In this document: one piece after another, positions 11,191-21,341 of the stretch
Numbering within the stretch: position 1 is the first letter of the stretch
Layout of the letters: every line of letters begins with the position of its first letter
Assembly (NCBI RefSeq): GCF_026210795.1
Contig: NC_089449.1
Span: forward strand, 1,302,001-1,366,000
DNA length: 64,000 nt
DNA from: Rhizophagus irregularis
Taxonomy: Eukaryota; Glomeromycota; Glomeromycetes; Glomerales; Glomeraceae
Direction of reading: 5' to 3'
Made by a program: the position numbers and the translations under genes
The notes under the pieces: model-generated
Told to the model about the DNA's origin: nothing
Seen by the model: the letters and a program-made list of their open reading frames with translations, nothing else
The model's database searches: none

Positions 11191-12614
11191 ATTAACAGTC
11201 AGCGGTCATTTCAGATCACTTGCTGATCATTAATTAAAATAATTTTGTGTAACCATAATTGAATATTTCATCATGTAGCTAAAAAAAGAAATTCTTAATA
11301 CAACGCTTATACAAATTAAGTAAATTAATAGTTCGTCATGTGTATTATAAATTTTCATCATCATTTCCTCTTTAGTAATAATAATTTTTTTTTTTGCATA
11401 TACAAGAAAATTCGTCTCAAAAATGAAGTTTTCCTCCAGATGCAACTTAAAAGTAGATGTAAAATACAGTTTAAACGATAAAAATATATGTAATTTTACG
11501 AGAAGAAAAAGATTTACTAAGTTAAAAAAGGTAGTTATTTAGGTAGTTTTTGTGTAAACTGCAAAAAGTTAATTTTTATAATAAAAAAAAATTTTTTTGA
11601 TTTCAATAAAACTTTTAGCAAAAGCTTTTTTTAACCATTAATTATTTTATTTCTAGCCATAATATGGCGAAACAAACAACTTTTGTTAAGCTTAGAAGGG
11701 TGATTATTATACCAGATTTTTTGTTATTTATAAATTTTGTTAAAATTTTTTAATTAGGACGCTAATAAGAATTTTTTTTTTTATTAGAATAATATTATTA
11801 GGTCTATTTGGGTGTCATAAATAATTTTAAATCGCAAAACTAGTCAAAATATAATGTTTTTTTGTTTATCTATATTAGACCTTTAATGCTTAAATATTGG
11901 TATTGTAGTAATCATGTAAATTTTTGTAATTTATTAAAAAAAAACTTTAAAATTTTTAAATTTTAGTTCATTTAACAAGAAAATAAAGCAAAAATTATTT
12001 ATTTATAGAAAAATTCAAATTGGATATTAGGTTTGCTTTACCTTGTTAAACCATAAATACAAATAGTATAATATGAATAAGTAAAATGTTTTTTTTATAT
12101 CTAAAGTAACGTTAAAATAAAAGATATTTATAATATATTTAAAAAAAATAAGCAAAAGAAAAAAGTTAAAAAAGTTTTCTTAATACTTTATTAGATTGCT
12201 ATATCAAAATAACCATATAATTGACAACCTTCACTGGCCAGATGCAACTGAATAAAGTGAAGTTTTTGACTTTTAAAAGGTTTAAAAATATTTTTCAAAC
12301 CTTGAACGAACATGTTTACTATTGTTAGAAAAAGTGTTACATTGCATAAATATGGTGTTACCTTTGACCTGAAAATTCTGATTTTAACAAAATTTAGGCC
12401 GGCATTATGAATCTGGCCGGAATTAAGAAAATTTTGGCCAGAATTATAATTTAAAAATTAATGAATTTTAACTAATCAAACTAATTTAGCCGAATTTAAA
12501 TATTAAATAAATATTATATACCTAAAGACTGTATCATATTAAGAATTTTTATTATAATATCATAGTACAAAAAATCTCACCACTAATTTTGCTGAAATGA
12601 CCAGTGACTGTTAA
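11191..12614. mobile_element. TTAA-flanked inverted-repeat element inside the hAT transposase
   Basis: Inverted ends CAGTCAGCGGTCATTTCAG (11195) and the complement of CAGTCACTGGTCATTTCAG (ending 12610). Both abut TTAA, which could be a piggyBac-like TTAA duplication. The interior is about 1.4 kb, very AT-rich and without a convincing ORF. The right TTAA overlaps the putative LTR start at 12609, so the exact right border and superfamily are uncertain. Confidence 0.5.
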
Positions 12615-13638
12615 GAACGAACAAATTAATCATAGATTGGCGTAGATGGATAAATAATTAGCCGAAAAGGGTAAACATTTAGGAAGAGTAATGATCTACA
12701 TGATGTAATATTTATTGAATGATTGACAAAGAACCAATAGGATAATTAGAGTCGATCAATTGCGGCTTAGCAATCTTTAACAATAAGAACAATTAGAAAG
12801 AATAATTATAAGCCACAAAAGATAGATTATAAGCAAAACACATAAAGCGAATTGAAAGAATATATAAAATAATGTCGGAAAGATTAAAGAACATAAAATA
12901 ATATAAAAGATAATATAAAAAGATAGCATAAAGATGGAACGAAAAAGATAATATATTAAAAAGAACATATATAAAAAGATAATATATTAAAAAGAATATA
13001 TAAAAGATAACATATTAAAAGATAGCGTATTTAAAATATAGATAGTATATTAGAAAGATAGTTCAAAGATAATATGTAAAAAGAACATAAAAGATAGTAT
13101 ATAGATAGAATAGAAAGTAGCATAAAAATTGTATAAATAGAGAGCGGAATTCAAAGTAATTCCATAGTTCTCATCCACAGAACTCAATAAAAATATAAGT
13201 TTCATTTAATTATTTGTTAGTAAAGTTCAATATTAATTAAAGGTAATAGGTTCGCCCTAAACTTTAATTAATGTTTGCTTAATTAATTTTAATTGAATAA
13301 AATGAAGATGAATTAAATATATGTTTTTGAAAAGTAATAATTCGTAGCGAGAGCTATCGAAGTTTGAAATTAAAGGTAAAAGTGGATATAATTTGGGGAA
13401 AATTCAGAGAAGTTAATTTTATTTTATATCGTTTGATGTTTTATATTACTAACGCTATTTATGTCGTGAACCAAGAATGTTGTTGTATATTGTTGTTACA
13501 TGTTATTCGTTGATTATGTTATAGTTAATTATGCTGTTGATTATTTGTTTGTTTGTTCAATTGTTCGTTCGTTCGTTCATTCGTTCGTTCGACCATGAGA
13601 ATGCCCGTTCAATGTGGCAACTCTGTAAATTGATGACA
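12609..13638 (+). mobile_element. LTR-like segment (probable solo LTR or fragment)
   Basis: Begins TGTTAAG and has a TATAAATAGAG box near 13132, followed by GGAATTC...GAATTCC-like palindromic sequence. It ends near TGATGACA. The same landmarks in the same order recur at 48116-48685: TGTTAGA, GATAAATAATTAGCCGA, TATAAATACAAG, GGTGACA. They are therefore members of one repeat family and the pattern fits an LTR. It contains a (GTTC)n microsatellite near 13557-13590. No matching 5-bp duplication was found, so the borders are tentative. Confidence 0.45.
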
Positions 13639-14569
13639 GAGGGAATTGGGGGATCTCAACGTGAAAAGGTTAAATAAAGTTAACCTTACTAATGATGAAT
13701 GGGAAATTATAAGAGATTTGCTTGAAATTTTGGGTTCCTTTGCTGAGTTAACAGAAAGGTTGGAAGGGACGAAATATGCTACAATGAGTTACATATATCC
13801 AGGTATCATTAAACTCAAAACTATGTTTAGTCTAACAATAAACTCTAATTTAGATTTGGAAACAAATGATGATGTGTTTGAAAATCATCAATTTGAAGAA
13901 GTTGATGAAGATGATGAACCCGATGCCAGACGAAAAATCAAAATAAATACTCCTACTAATACCTTCGGACTTTTGGATGGTATTAAATCAAATCTTTATA
14001 AGGCACTTGAAAATTATTTTGAGGTAATTGAAAAGGAAGCACTTATTGCGGCACTTTTAGATCCACGTAAAAAAAAACAGCATTTGCAAACAATGAACAA
14101 AAGGTATTAGCAAAAGCTAATCTCCACGAAATTTATGAATTAGCAAAGAATACTAATATTCAACTAGAGGAATGTGAGCCAAAACCAAAAAAAAGAAAAA
14201 CTTCAACACGAGTTTATAAAAGAAGCTTGTTCTTAGATGATGAATCTCATGATCTTCAGACTGAAGATAATGAAGTTGAACGATATTTAGTAATGGCACA
14301 AATCAAAAACGATCAAGATCCTTTAAAATGGTGGGACGTAAATAAGAGTCGAATTTCCGGTCTTAGCACAATTGGCACGAAAGTATTTATCTATCCAAGC
14401 AACATCGGGGGCAAGCGAAAGGGTCTTTAGCGATGCTGGATTGATAATGTCCTCAAAAAGGACAAGTATGAAGGCGGATTTATTTGAAGCTTTAATTTTT
14501 TTGAAAAGAAACGGCAATTTAGTTGGAGTAGGTGAAATGTTTAATAATAATAATAATAATAATATGTAA
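13631..14569 (+). pseudogene. hAT transposase, C-terminal half with dimerisation domain
   Basis: Continues the transposase interrupted at 11158. VNLTNDEWEIIRDLLEIL and LIAALLDPRKK are typical of the hAT helical region. The C-terminal hAT dimerisation domain reads PLKWW, then YLSIQATSGASERVFSDAG (about 14385-14440) and SSKRTSM. Frameshifts near 14105 and 14360 are needed to read it through, so it is a pseudogene. It has no own start; the first codons follow directly on the LTR-like segment. The last codons are a run of Asn from an AAT microsatellite before the TAA at 14567. Confidence 0.85.
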
Positions 14570-14779
14570 CAATTTTACTAGAGTTTATTTCACTTTATGT
14601 ACTCGTATTAATTAATTAGAATTTATATTTGCTCCACCACTCCTTACATGTTTGCTTTTGCCGAATTATTTTACTAAATAAAGAATTATTGTGATCGTTC
14701 TATAAATGAAAAATAAATTTTTTATTATTTTATTACAATGATAAATTATTAATAAAGCACCTCGAAAATAAATTACAAG

Positions 14780-16610
14780 TTCAGGACACAACCCTATACA
14801 TGAAATTTCTATCTAATATGCATGATTATTTGTTTTCAAAATACTCTTGAACTCGTTGTTTCTTCATCGCCGGCTCCTTCTCAACATCTACCCTATCCTT
14901 CAATAACCCAACAATGGGCGTCTTCACAAAATGCGTGATTGAGATTAAGATTGGGATTAAGAGTTAATCTGATTTCACAAAAAACGTGATTAAGATTAAG
15001 GTTAATCTTAAACTGATCATGATTGAAATTTCATATGAAATTTCAATCTTGCTCATGGAGTAAGATTAAGAACAAAAAATTAACTACCCGCAAATTCCTT
15101 CTTTTTTCATATATTTTTCTTAATTGTAACATGCATTTATTTTATTTAATACATTTTTTTATAGTTATTTCAAATGTAAAATGCGAGACGCGAAACTTTT
15201 GAAGTCTTAAGTTCAATGTGTTTAATAAGTATAATGATTATTATTAAAACAATAATAGTTTGAAGTTCATTAATTTCGTTATTCATTACTAAAAAAATAT
15301 TATAAGAGGAATATAGAAGTTAAAAAAAATTTATTAAAAAACGCGTAATGGTATATTCGATTTTGTAAAGTAAGATTGAAATGTTAATCTTAATCTCAAG
15401 CTGATCTTAATCTCAATCCTAATCTAATCCCAATCACGCATTTTGTGAAGACGCCCAATAACTTCTATCACTCGCTTCACATTTTTACACAATTCTTTTT
15501 CATCCTCTGAATTCTCTTTCAAAGCAGACTCGGTAAATCGGATATTAAGAGAATTTTTACTTGTACAATATATTCCGTCCGAAGCGTAAAGGATGAAATA
15601 CCAATCCGTAGCTGTTGTAACGATTCCATAAATATAATCGAAGTCATCTCCGAATGCATTACCCGCGATTCTGAGCAAAGCTAATGATCACTTGATATAA
15701 TATCCCTTCCGTGATGCAAATAAGTTCCTCAAGGGCCTTGATTGTATAATCGACTCGACCAGTATTTTCTTCACCAACAATTTCTAACTGGGGAGCCAAA
15801 GTAATCTCTTTTTTTGTTATTCTCTTGACAATATATAGCGAAGACCTGATACTTCATAGGAAATATTTCAAGATATCTTACTCAATTTGTACGTAGTTGT
15901 AAGTGTAAAAATGAAATTCAATTGGTTTGGTATATTATCAATTTATTTTTCCAACTCAATTTAATTATAGGGATTAGTAAGAAAACGGCAAACTCATGAT
16001 GAAAGATACATGTATCAAGCTGAAGAATGACCGAAATATATTCGCACCGCATGGCTTCATTGCTATCGGCAAGAATAGTCCCTATATTTCCCAACCTGCG
16101 TTTTATTTCCCTTATACATTGTTTCAATTCCTCATCATCGTCTTCAAGTGTATATGTTTCTAGAAAGTGGAACATTAAAATTAGCCCATCAACTCACGTA
16201 ATAGTTTGTAAATAATAAACTGAGAAGATAGGACTCACTTGGTGGAAATTGACGGATTGCACCTATCCCATTACCATCAATCCCATACTTTGCTAATACC
16301 TCTTTTAAGTCTTTCTGAGTCTTATACGAGGAAAATGAGCGCTTCTTTCTCCTTACACTCCTTAATGAAGTCTGCAAGCCTCGATGCAGGTCCCAGTTTC
16401 ATTCCATGTCACTCAAGTTTTTCTTCGGTTAACTTGAGAAAGTCACGCCCATTAACTTTTTCTTCGCGAATAACTTTCAAGTCATCAAGCTCCAAGTCCT
16501 CTTCTCTCTGTAAAAATTCGATAAGAGCATCTGTTTTATATTTTTTGATTTCGTCTGCTAACGTGAGTGACACATTTCCAGTTTGAAGGCTTCTGACAAT
16601 CTGACAACGA
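14780..16610 (-). pseudogene. Captured SAM-domain gene inside the hAT element
   Basis: A decayed paralogue of the gene at 33025-34417, reading right to left. A SAM-like exon (ADEIKKYKTDALIEFLQ ... VNGRDFLKLTEEKL) lies at about 16400-16590. A GIDGNGIGAIRQF exon end and an intron with GTGAGT donor and TTTCTAG acceptor (about 16235-16162) follow. The helical C-terminal region continues from about 16160 to 14780, including EELICITEG and FDYIYGIVTTATDWYFI. An in-frame TGA after EEKLE, a frameshift near 16345, a small deletion near 15670 and the MITE at 14916-15456 inactivate it. Similarity continues into the 3' flank (TACATGATTATT). It lies wholly inside the hAT termini, so the transposon carries a copy of a fungal gene. 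How it was acquired is inferred. Confidence 0.8.
14916..15456. mobile_element. 541-bp MITE with GGGCGTCTTCAC ends
   Basis: Inverted termini GGGCGTCTTCACAAAATGCG at 14916 and the complement ending at 15456. They are flanked by AAT on both sides (14913-14915, 15457-15459), a 3-bp duplication of the kind made by PIF/Harbinger elements. The interior has GATTAAGATTAAG-type words near both ends. It interrupts the captured SAM-gene copy: the paralogue at 33.1 kb reads through the corresponding position. Confidence 0.75.
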
Positions 16611-16801
16611 AAAAAAAATAAAAAAAAATGGTGTTACGTACTTACGTAATTACGTTCCAATTATATCCTAGGATAATTTGAATTATCCTAGGATGATTAC
16701 TCGGATTACCCGTTATCCTAATTTGGCAGGATATCCGGATCTTCAAATTTCCCAATGGGTTATCCTAAATTATTCATAGGATAATCCAGTGAAAAGCTCT
16801 A

Positions 16802-17310
16802 CCTTTCTTACCTTTATATATATATTCAGCTTTATCATCAAGAAAAAGATTTCCCAAAATATTAGTCTTACCTGATCCACTTATCCCAGCGACTAGCATA
16901 CGAAAAGTTCATAATGGACTTGCAGGATGCGACTGAATTCGGGATGATTCGTACTTTATGGCCTCATCTATATCCATAAGGTAAAGTTTCATAGGGGTAG
17001 TCCTGTTTTTTGGTTCTTCTGTGTATTGGATTGGGAATCCATAACTATGATTTCTATAGATTGGATAAAAAGTTTCTTTCTTTTTGGTTGGACAAAAAGT
17101 TCGTCCATATATATACCATATAATTAATATCACTATGAAGGCTAATATAATAAACAAGAATATAAGCGGGATTATATACTGATCAGGGTTACTACCTCCT
17201 AACGCAATAATAGGTACAGCTGAAATACTATTACAATCTCCTTTTCCATTAGGCTCGCGCTCTGAGCAGTGTGAAGAAAAATGGGGTATCTCTTCTACTG
17301 TTTCACGCAC
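16802..17310 (-). pseudogene. Polinton ATPase N-terminal part: membrane anchor plus Walker A
   Basis: ATG at 17310. Residues ~44-70 form one strong hydrophobic helix (PLIFLFIILAFIVILIIWYIYG), followed by a basic, Tyr-rich stretch and then SRIQSHPASPL. A single in-frame TGA at 16909-16911 comes next. The frame continues as TFRMLVAGISGSGKT, an unmistakable Walker A (about 16866-16890), then ILGNLFLDDK, and stops at the hAT junction (16809). I read it as one gene: a membrane-anchored FtsK/HerA-like ATPase whose remainder is at 8956-9516. Alternatively the hydrophobic ORF is a separate small membrane protein ending at the TGA, but the shared frame and absence of a gap argue for one protein. Confidence 0.75.
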
Positions 17311-18130
17311 TATACTTATAATTGCTGGATGATGGATTTTCTATGGGCAAATTTTTTCTGGAACATAATGTCTCAGAAATTTTAGTCTCATAATCCGCTT
17401 CTGCACTACCTATTTTTGAATCATGAGATATCTGATGCAATTGTGAAGCAAACTGATCTAGTTCATCTTTTTTGGCTTTGCGCTCTAGATCACTTACCCT
17501 AGACCTGAGGCAGAAAATTAATCCATCCTTAAATGATGAATTTTGCGTAACTTTCTCCAGTTCATTTTTCAATTCCTTCACTCTAATCTCAAGAGAGGAA
17601 TTGTTCTCTTGTTCTATCGAACTGCAGGAGGGATCATAGGTAAAATTTTCACATAATTTTTCTGACTTTGAGCTTGCAAGAAGACGGGCCTCCAGTTCAT
17701 TTATTCTAACCTCAAGAGAGGTAATTTCAGAATCCTTTAAATTAATCTTAGACTTTAGCGATTCTATTTCTTTTAACTGTTTGGCATTAAGATCAACATG
17801 AGACTTTCGTTCACAAGTAATTTGGAAGACAAGCTTATTATTCAAACCATTTAGTTGCTTAGATAGAGGATAAATTGATTCATAGAATCTTGCATACGCT
17901 TATTTTCTTCATGTAAGTGATCTAGATCATTTTGCATACACTTATTTTTTTTTATCTAAGGCATGATATTTAGCTATAAGCTGTTTGGCAGATCTTATAA
18001 ATATTTCACAATCTTTTTTTAGCTGTTCTTCAAGTTCTAAACGGCTAGGTGGATATCGATTGGATGGAGGGCTTCCAAGTTTACTGCCATCATTATTACC
18101 TACATCATTCAAGGTATAGATTCGAGGCAT
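17303..18130 (-). pseudogene. Coiled-coil Polinton protein, frameshifted
   Basis: Starts MPRIYTLNDVG at 18130. The N-terminal part has a Ser/Pro-rich segment and a helix (LELEEQLKKDCEIFIRSAKQLIAKY). After a poly-A run (17942-17950) the frame shifts into NDLDHLHEENKRMQDSM, and it shifts again near 17840 into the longest piece (17845-17303). That piece is a long coiled coil (LKEIESLKSKINLKDSEITSLEVRINELE and similar heptads). The last bases overlap the start of the ATPase gene by 8, so the two are tightly packed on one strand. It might be a structural or scaffold protein, but no family was recognised. Confidence 0.55.
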
Positions 18131-18427
18131 AGTTTTTTATCCCGCAAATATAGACAAAAATAAAAAAAAATATTTTTTCAAAATAATATCATGCTCTTCC
18201 TATATTTCCAAAATGATAAATTTATTCTAATTATCCCAATAATTCTTTTTGAATTAATGTATTTATCCTATTTATTCTATTAAATTATTTTCGAAATAAT
18301 ACATTTTTTCTAAATATTAAAAAGACTACGCTTATCTTATTTATCTCAAAGAATACATTGTTTCTATTCATCATATTTAAATATTTTTTGAAATAATTTA
18401 TCTGAAAAAAAATACACCAGCGAGATT

Positions 18428-18904
18428 ATGGTTAGACAACGTATGAATTGTAATGCTCCTCCATTCTCACCAACCGATTATGATTTTATTATGCAACGTG
18501 AAAATGAAAGGCCGAGGAAGAAAGTTTTAGATGAATTGATAGGCAAATATAATACATCAATGAAGCGCATATATCAGATTTGAAAAGGTGAAGAAGCTAA
18601 TAGAATTGCCTGGAATCAACCAATAGCTGATATTTCTGCTGGATCTGAAAGAGTGGTCTCAGATAGATCTGCTATAATGCCATCTGCCAAAATAGGAGGG
18701 GTCTCAGGTATTACTTCCTCTCCACATGACTTACCACTAAAGAAAAATAGCCGAAAAAAGAAGTTAAGTAAAACGAGTGTAGCCTTTACTGAGACGGATA
18801 ATACTATTAACCATACTCCCTCTAATGATAATATATCTAAGATGGGATCTGAACTTGAAAAAGTATTAAAAAAAATGGATGACATCGGTAATTCCATTCC
18901 TTGA
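18428..18904 (+). pseudogene. Small helix-turn-helix protein with one in-frame TGA
   Basis: ATG at 18428. Residues ~27-50 (RPRKKVLDELIGKYNTSMKRIYQI) look like a helix-turn-helix of the kind used for DNA binding. The next codon is TGA (18581), where related fungal proteins, from memory, have Trp (IYQIW). The frame then continues unbroken as KGEEANRIAWNQPIADIS to a Lys/Ser-rich linker and a short C-terminal helix (SELEKVLKKMDDIG), ending at 18904. It is the only plus-strand gene in the stretch between the coiled-coil and protease genes, divergent from the former. It may be a regulator of the element, which is speculative. Confidence 0.5.
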
Positions 18905-19063
18905 ATTAGCGTCAGAGGCGGAGGATGTATATATTCTTACTACTTTTCAGCAAGTATTTTTATGGCGCTTATTGCCGCTTAAGCCCAAGCCCTTTCTTCG
19001 GCGGCCTTTGCAAGGAGTATTGCTTGAAGCATTTGTACAGTTTACGCACTTTTTTTAAGTCAT

Positions 19064-19729
19064 TCACCTAGTCGGACTAGAGGAATCGGTGGATACTTGG
19101 TCCTGCTCCTCTTTTGGCAGATCCTTGACTACTGGAGCCTTGCTAAAGGTTGGGATAATATATACCTTTCCATGTAACTTTATGCGAAACTGGTTTTTAT
19201 TTGACTCAAGGACACCTTGAACCTTTCGAATGTTTGACATACCAAAAAATAGCATTAGTTCTGTTTCACCATTATCAATATGAACAAAATTTCCAATAAC
19301 TGTAACCGTCTTATTTTCTTTATCCTTCAAAGTAACTGGCACGTCTGTATACCATCCTAATGAATCGGTGATATGCTTGGAATTGCCCTTTATAGCAAAA
19401 TTAGATGGTTTATCAGCCTTCCATCCAAACGCCTTGATTGCTGGGTCATTTATACCACCAAACTCACTGGCGCTATCTAAAAAAGATTCAGAAATAGTTA
19501 AGTCATTTATAATAGCATTCAGATATTGTAAAGATGATAACCACTCATCTGATTCTTTCAATTTCTCCTCCTGAGCCTTTCGAGATAAGCACATTTTTCG
19601 TATTGGTGGTGAGAGCTTAGACAATAGCTGATCATATGTTTCAGGTTGGCTAGATTCTAGAGGTAAGATTGTATTAGTATCACTGGCCAACTTATGCGAA
19701 GCGCCTCTCGGCTCATTTACCTGTTTTTT
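19064..19729 (-). CDS. Retropepsin-like protein, expressed as a Gag -1 frameshift extension
   Basis: A frame open from the slippery site at 19723-19729 to the stop at 19064. There is no ATG near its start; the first start-like codon is TTG at 19690, which supports expression as a fusion to the upstream Gag. A FLDSASEFGGIND segment (about 19460-19480) resembles the D-S/T-G active site of retroviral-type aspartic proteases with the Gly replaced by Ala. DVPVTLKDKENKTVTV and MLFFGMSNIRKVQGV correspond to the flap and the second-half ILGxD-like region of the fold. Its role would be to cleave the Gag polyprotein. The Gly-to-Ala change may make this copy inactive, and the family assignment rests on motif order only. 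Confidence 0.6.
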   Translation of the reverse strand, partial: KKQVNEPRGASHKLASDTNTILPLESSQPETYDQLLSKLSPPIRKMCLSRKAQEEKLKESDEWLSSLQYLNAIINDLTISESFLDSASEFGGINDPAIKAFGWKADKPSNFAIKGNSKHITDSLGWYTDVPVTLKDKENKTVTVIGNFVHIDNGETELMLFFGMSNIRKVQGVLESNKNQFRIKLHGKVYIIPTFSKAPVVKDLPKEEQDQVSTDSSSPTR

Positions 19730-19735
19730 TTTACT
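19717..19735 (-). promoter_or_regulatory. -1 programmed frameshift site between gag and protease
   Basis: On the minus strand the Gag frame reads GTA AAA AAA AAC AGG TAA. A AAA AAC is a canonical X XXY YYZ slippery heptamer in the correct phase, placed two codons before the Gag stop. A -1 slip continues as CAG GTA AAT GAG directly into the open protease frame. This is the arrangement used by many retroviruses and retrotransposons. A downstream pseudoknot was not evaluated. Confidence 0.7.
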
Positions 19736-21341
19736 GGTAGATCATATCCAATCCATCTATTATCATCCTCATCATAATTACCACCACCATTTTCCTCATC
19801 ATCTGAATCGGGAGGAACTATAGGTGTAAGAGGCGTAAAATATGACCAAGTGAATTTAGATTGAGCTATTGGTCTTTTTGGACAACTTCCTTTGCTATGG
19901 CCTGTTTCTCCACAAATTCCACATTTTTGTATAAATGCTTTTTTCTGAAATAGATCAGCTAACTGATTTACATTATTCCGAGTTTCTTCAAGTCCTTCTT
20001 CAATCCTATCAAATCTAGCAGAATTATTGTTTCACTGTGGACGAGGTCTTTGAAAAGGTTTTACAGGATAATCTGAGTCTAAATCTTCCTTACTTAATAA
20101 ACCTATTTCTTTTAAGTATTCTGATACATAATAATTCTTGAGACCTTCCTCTGTTTTCAATGAAGATGGTGGACCTCTCGGCTGTCTAATGGGTTTAACA
20201 GTTTGTGGAGCAGGTACTTGCGCTTGTTGAGTTATTTGAGATTGTAATTCTGTAACTTTCTTTACTAATGTCTGGTTTTCAGTTTTTTGTTGTGCTAATG
20301 CATTCTGAATTGCTTCTTGCATATCTTCTAAAGATATTTCTTGTTGTTGCAGGGCTAAAACAGGTGAAGGTTCATATATTTGCCGAGATGCTCGATTAGA
20401 TACTAGCAGATCAGATGTTCTATCTCTTTTATGTCTAGCTATTCGGCATAATTCTATCTCATAAAGCTTTTTAGCTAATTCATCTAATGGCAAATGTTCA
20501 CCAATATCTTCAGCTTTTTCAAGCCATAAAAGTGGTAAAGCATCTAAGAACTTTCTACGTAATTCTTCAGGTCTATAGTTTGCTTGTCTACCTATTCGTA
20601 ATATTTTTCTATATAATTCATCTATAGTCATGTCTCCCTTTCTGATTGTTCCATACATCAAATCCTGAAGTTCCTCTTTTACTGTAGGAAAATGAGTTTT
20701 TAGCCACCATACGGCTTGACCAAATCGAATACCAGCTACAACTACTGTATTTCCAGCATTAGTATTTGGTGCATTTACAGGAGCATTAGTAGGACAGCCA
20801 CCTGCTATACACCAGTCTTCATTCCAAGCATCTTCTACAACTCTTAACTTGACTATTGCATTTCCTGGTTGGCCAACAGCCTCATTTAATGCATTAGCTC
20901 CTATCTGTACTGCAGTTCGCCCATTTACTGCAACTAAGTTATTAGCCTGCCCTGTATTATCGAGTAAGTTAGTTAGCTTCCAATTCTGCTTTGTAGTAAT
21001 CTCATCATCAAACCATTCTAAAGTCCTTTCTCTCATACAGGCTCTTAAATGTCCTATTGCATTATCTCTTCCTGTTGGAGAACCTGCTACATTATCATTT
21101 GGATTTATTCCCCGATTCTGCAAGTCTAGTCTAAGTTGTGCAAGAAAGTCTGGGATACTATCATCCCAGTCAAAATATGGATGAGGTATTCCTGCCATGT
21201 TTACTTGATTAGGTGGATTATTCTGAAGCGCCAAAATTTGTCCCTGCAAATTTAAATTATTCTGTTGCTCAGCTTGGGTCTTATTTTTCCATTTCTCGTA
21301 TCGCTCATAGAGCCTGTCACGATTAAATTCTAATAGACCTA
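19717..21341 (-). pseudogene. Gag-like protein, main part with CCHC zinc knuckle
   Basis: One frame from the insertion junction at 21341 to TAA at 19717. From the junction: LLEFNRDRLYERYEKW, a Gag/capsid-like region (PHPYFDWDDSIPDFLAQLRL ... RACMRERTLEWFDDEI ... TIDELYRKILRIGRQANY ... KKLYEIELCRIARHKRD), a Gln-rich coiled coil, and a Pro/Arg-rich linker. A single TGA (20032-20034) follows, then RIEEGLEETRNNVNQLADLFQ and a zinc knuckle C-x2-C-x4-H-x4-C (19882-19923), then an acidic tail ending at the slippery site. Gag proteins assemble particles and bind nucleic acid. The N-terminal part of the same gene is at 22746-23605, beyond a 1.4-kb insertion. It is recognised as an abundant Rhizophagus Gag-like family. 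Confidence 0.8.

Larger units (their letters stand above)
9517..16801. mobile_element. 7.3-kb hAT transposon inserted in the Polinton ATPase gene
   Basis: The termini TAGAGCTTTCC and, inverted, TAGAGCTTTTC fit the hAT consensus. An exact 8-bp duplication CCTTTCTT flanks it (9509-9516 and 16802-16809). Both subterminal ~150 bp are rich in TTATCC/GGATAA words. It contains a broken hAT transposase (9.8-14.6 kb) and, between the transposase and the right end, a copy of a SAM-domain gene. It is itself invaded by a TTAA-flanked element, an LTR-like segment and a 541-bp MITE. Excision from the ATPase gene would restore that frame. Confidence 0.92.

Noticed and set aside
14940-15060. Telomere-like (GATTAAGATTAAG) repeats
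   Set aside because: They lie within the inverted-repeat MITE at 14916-15456 and are not a TTAGGG-type repeat.
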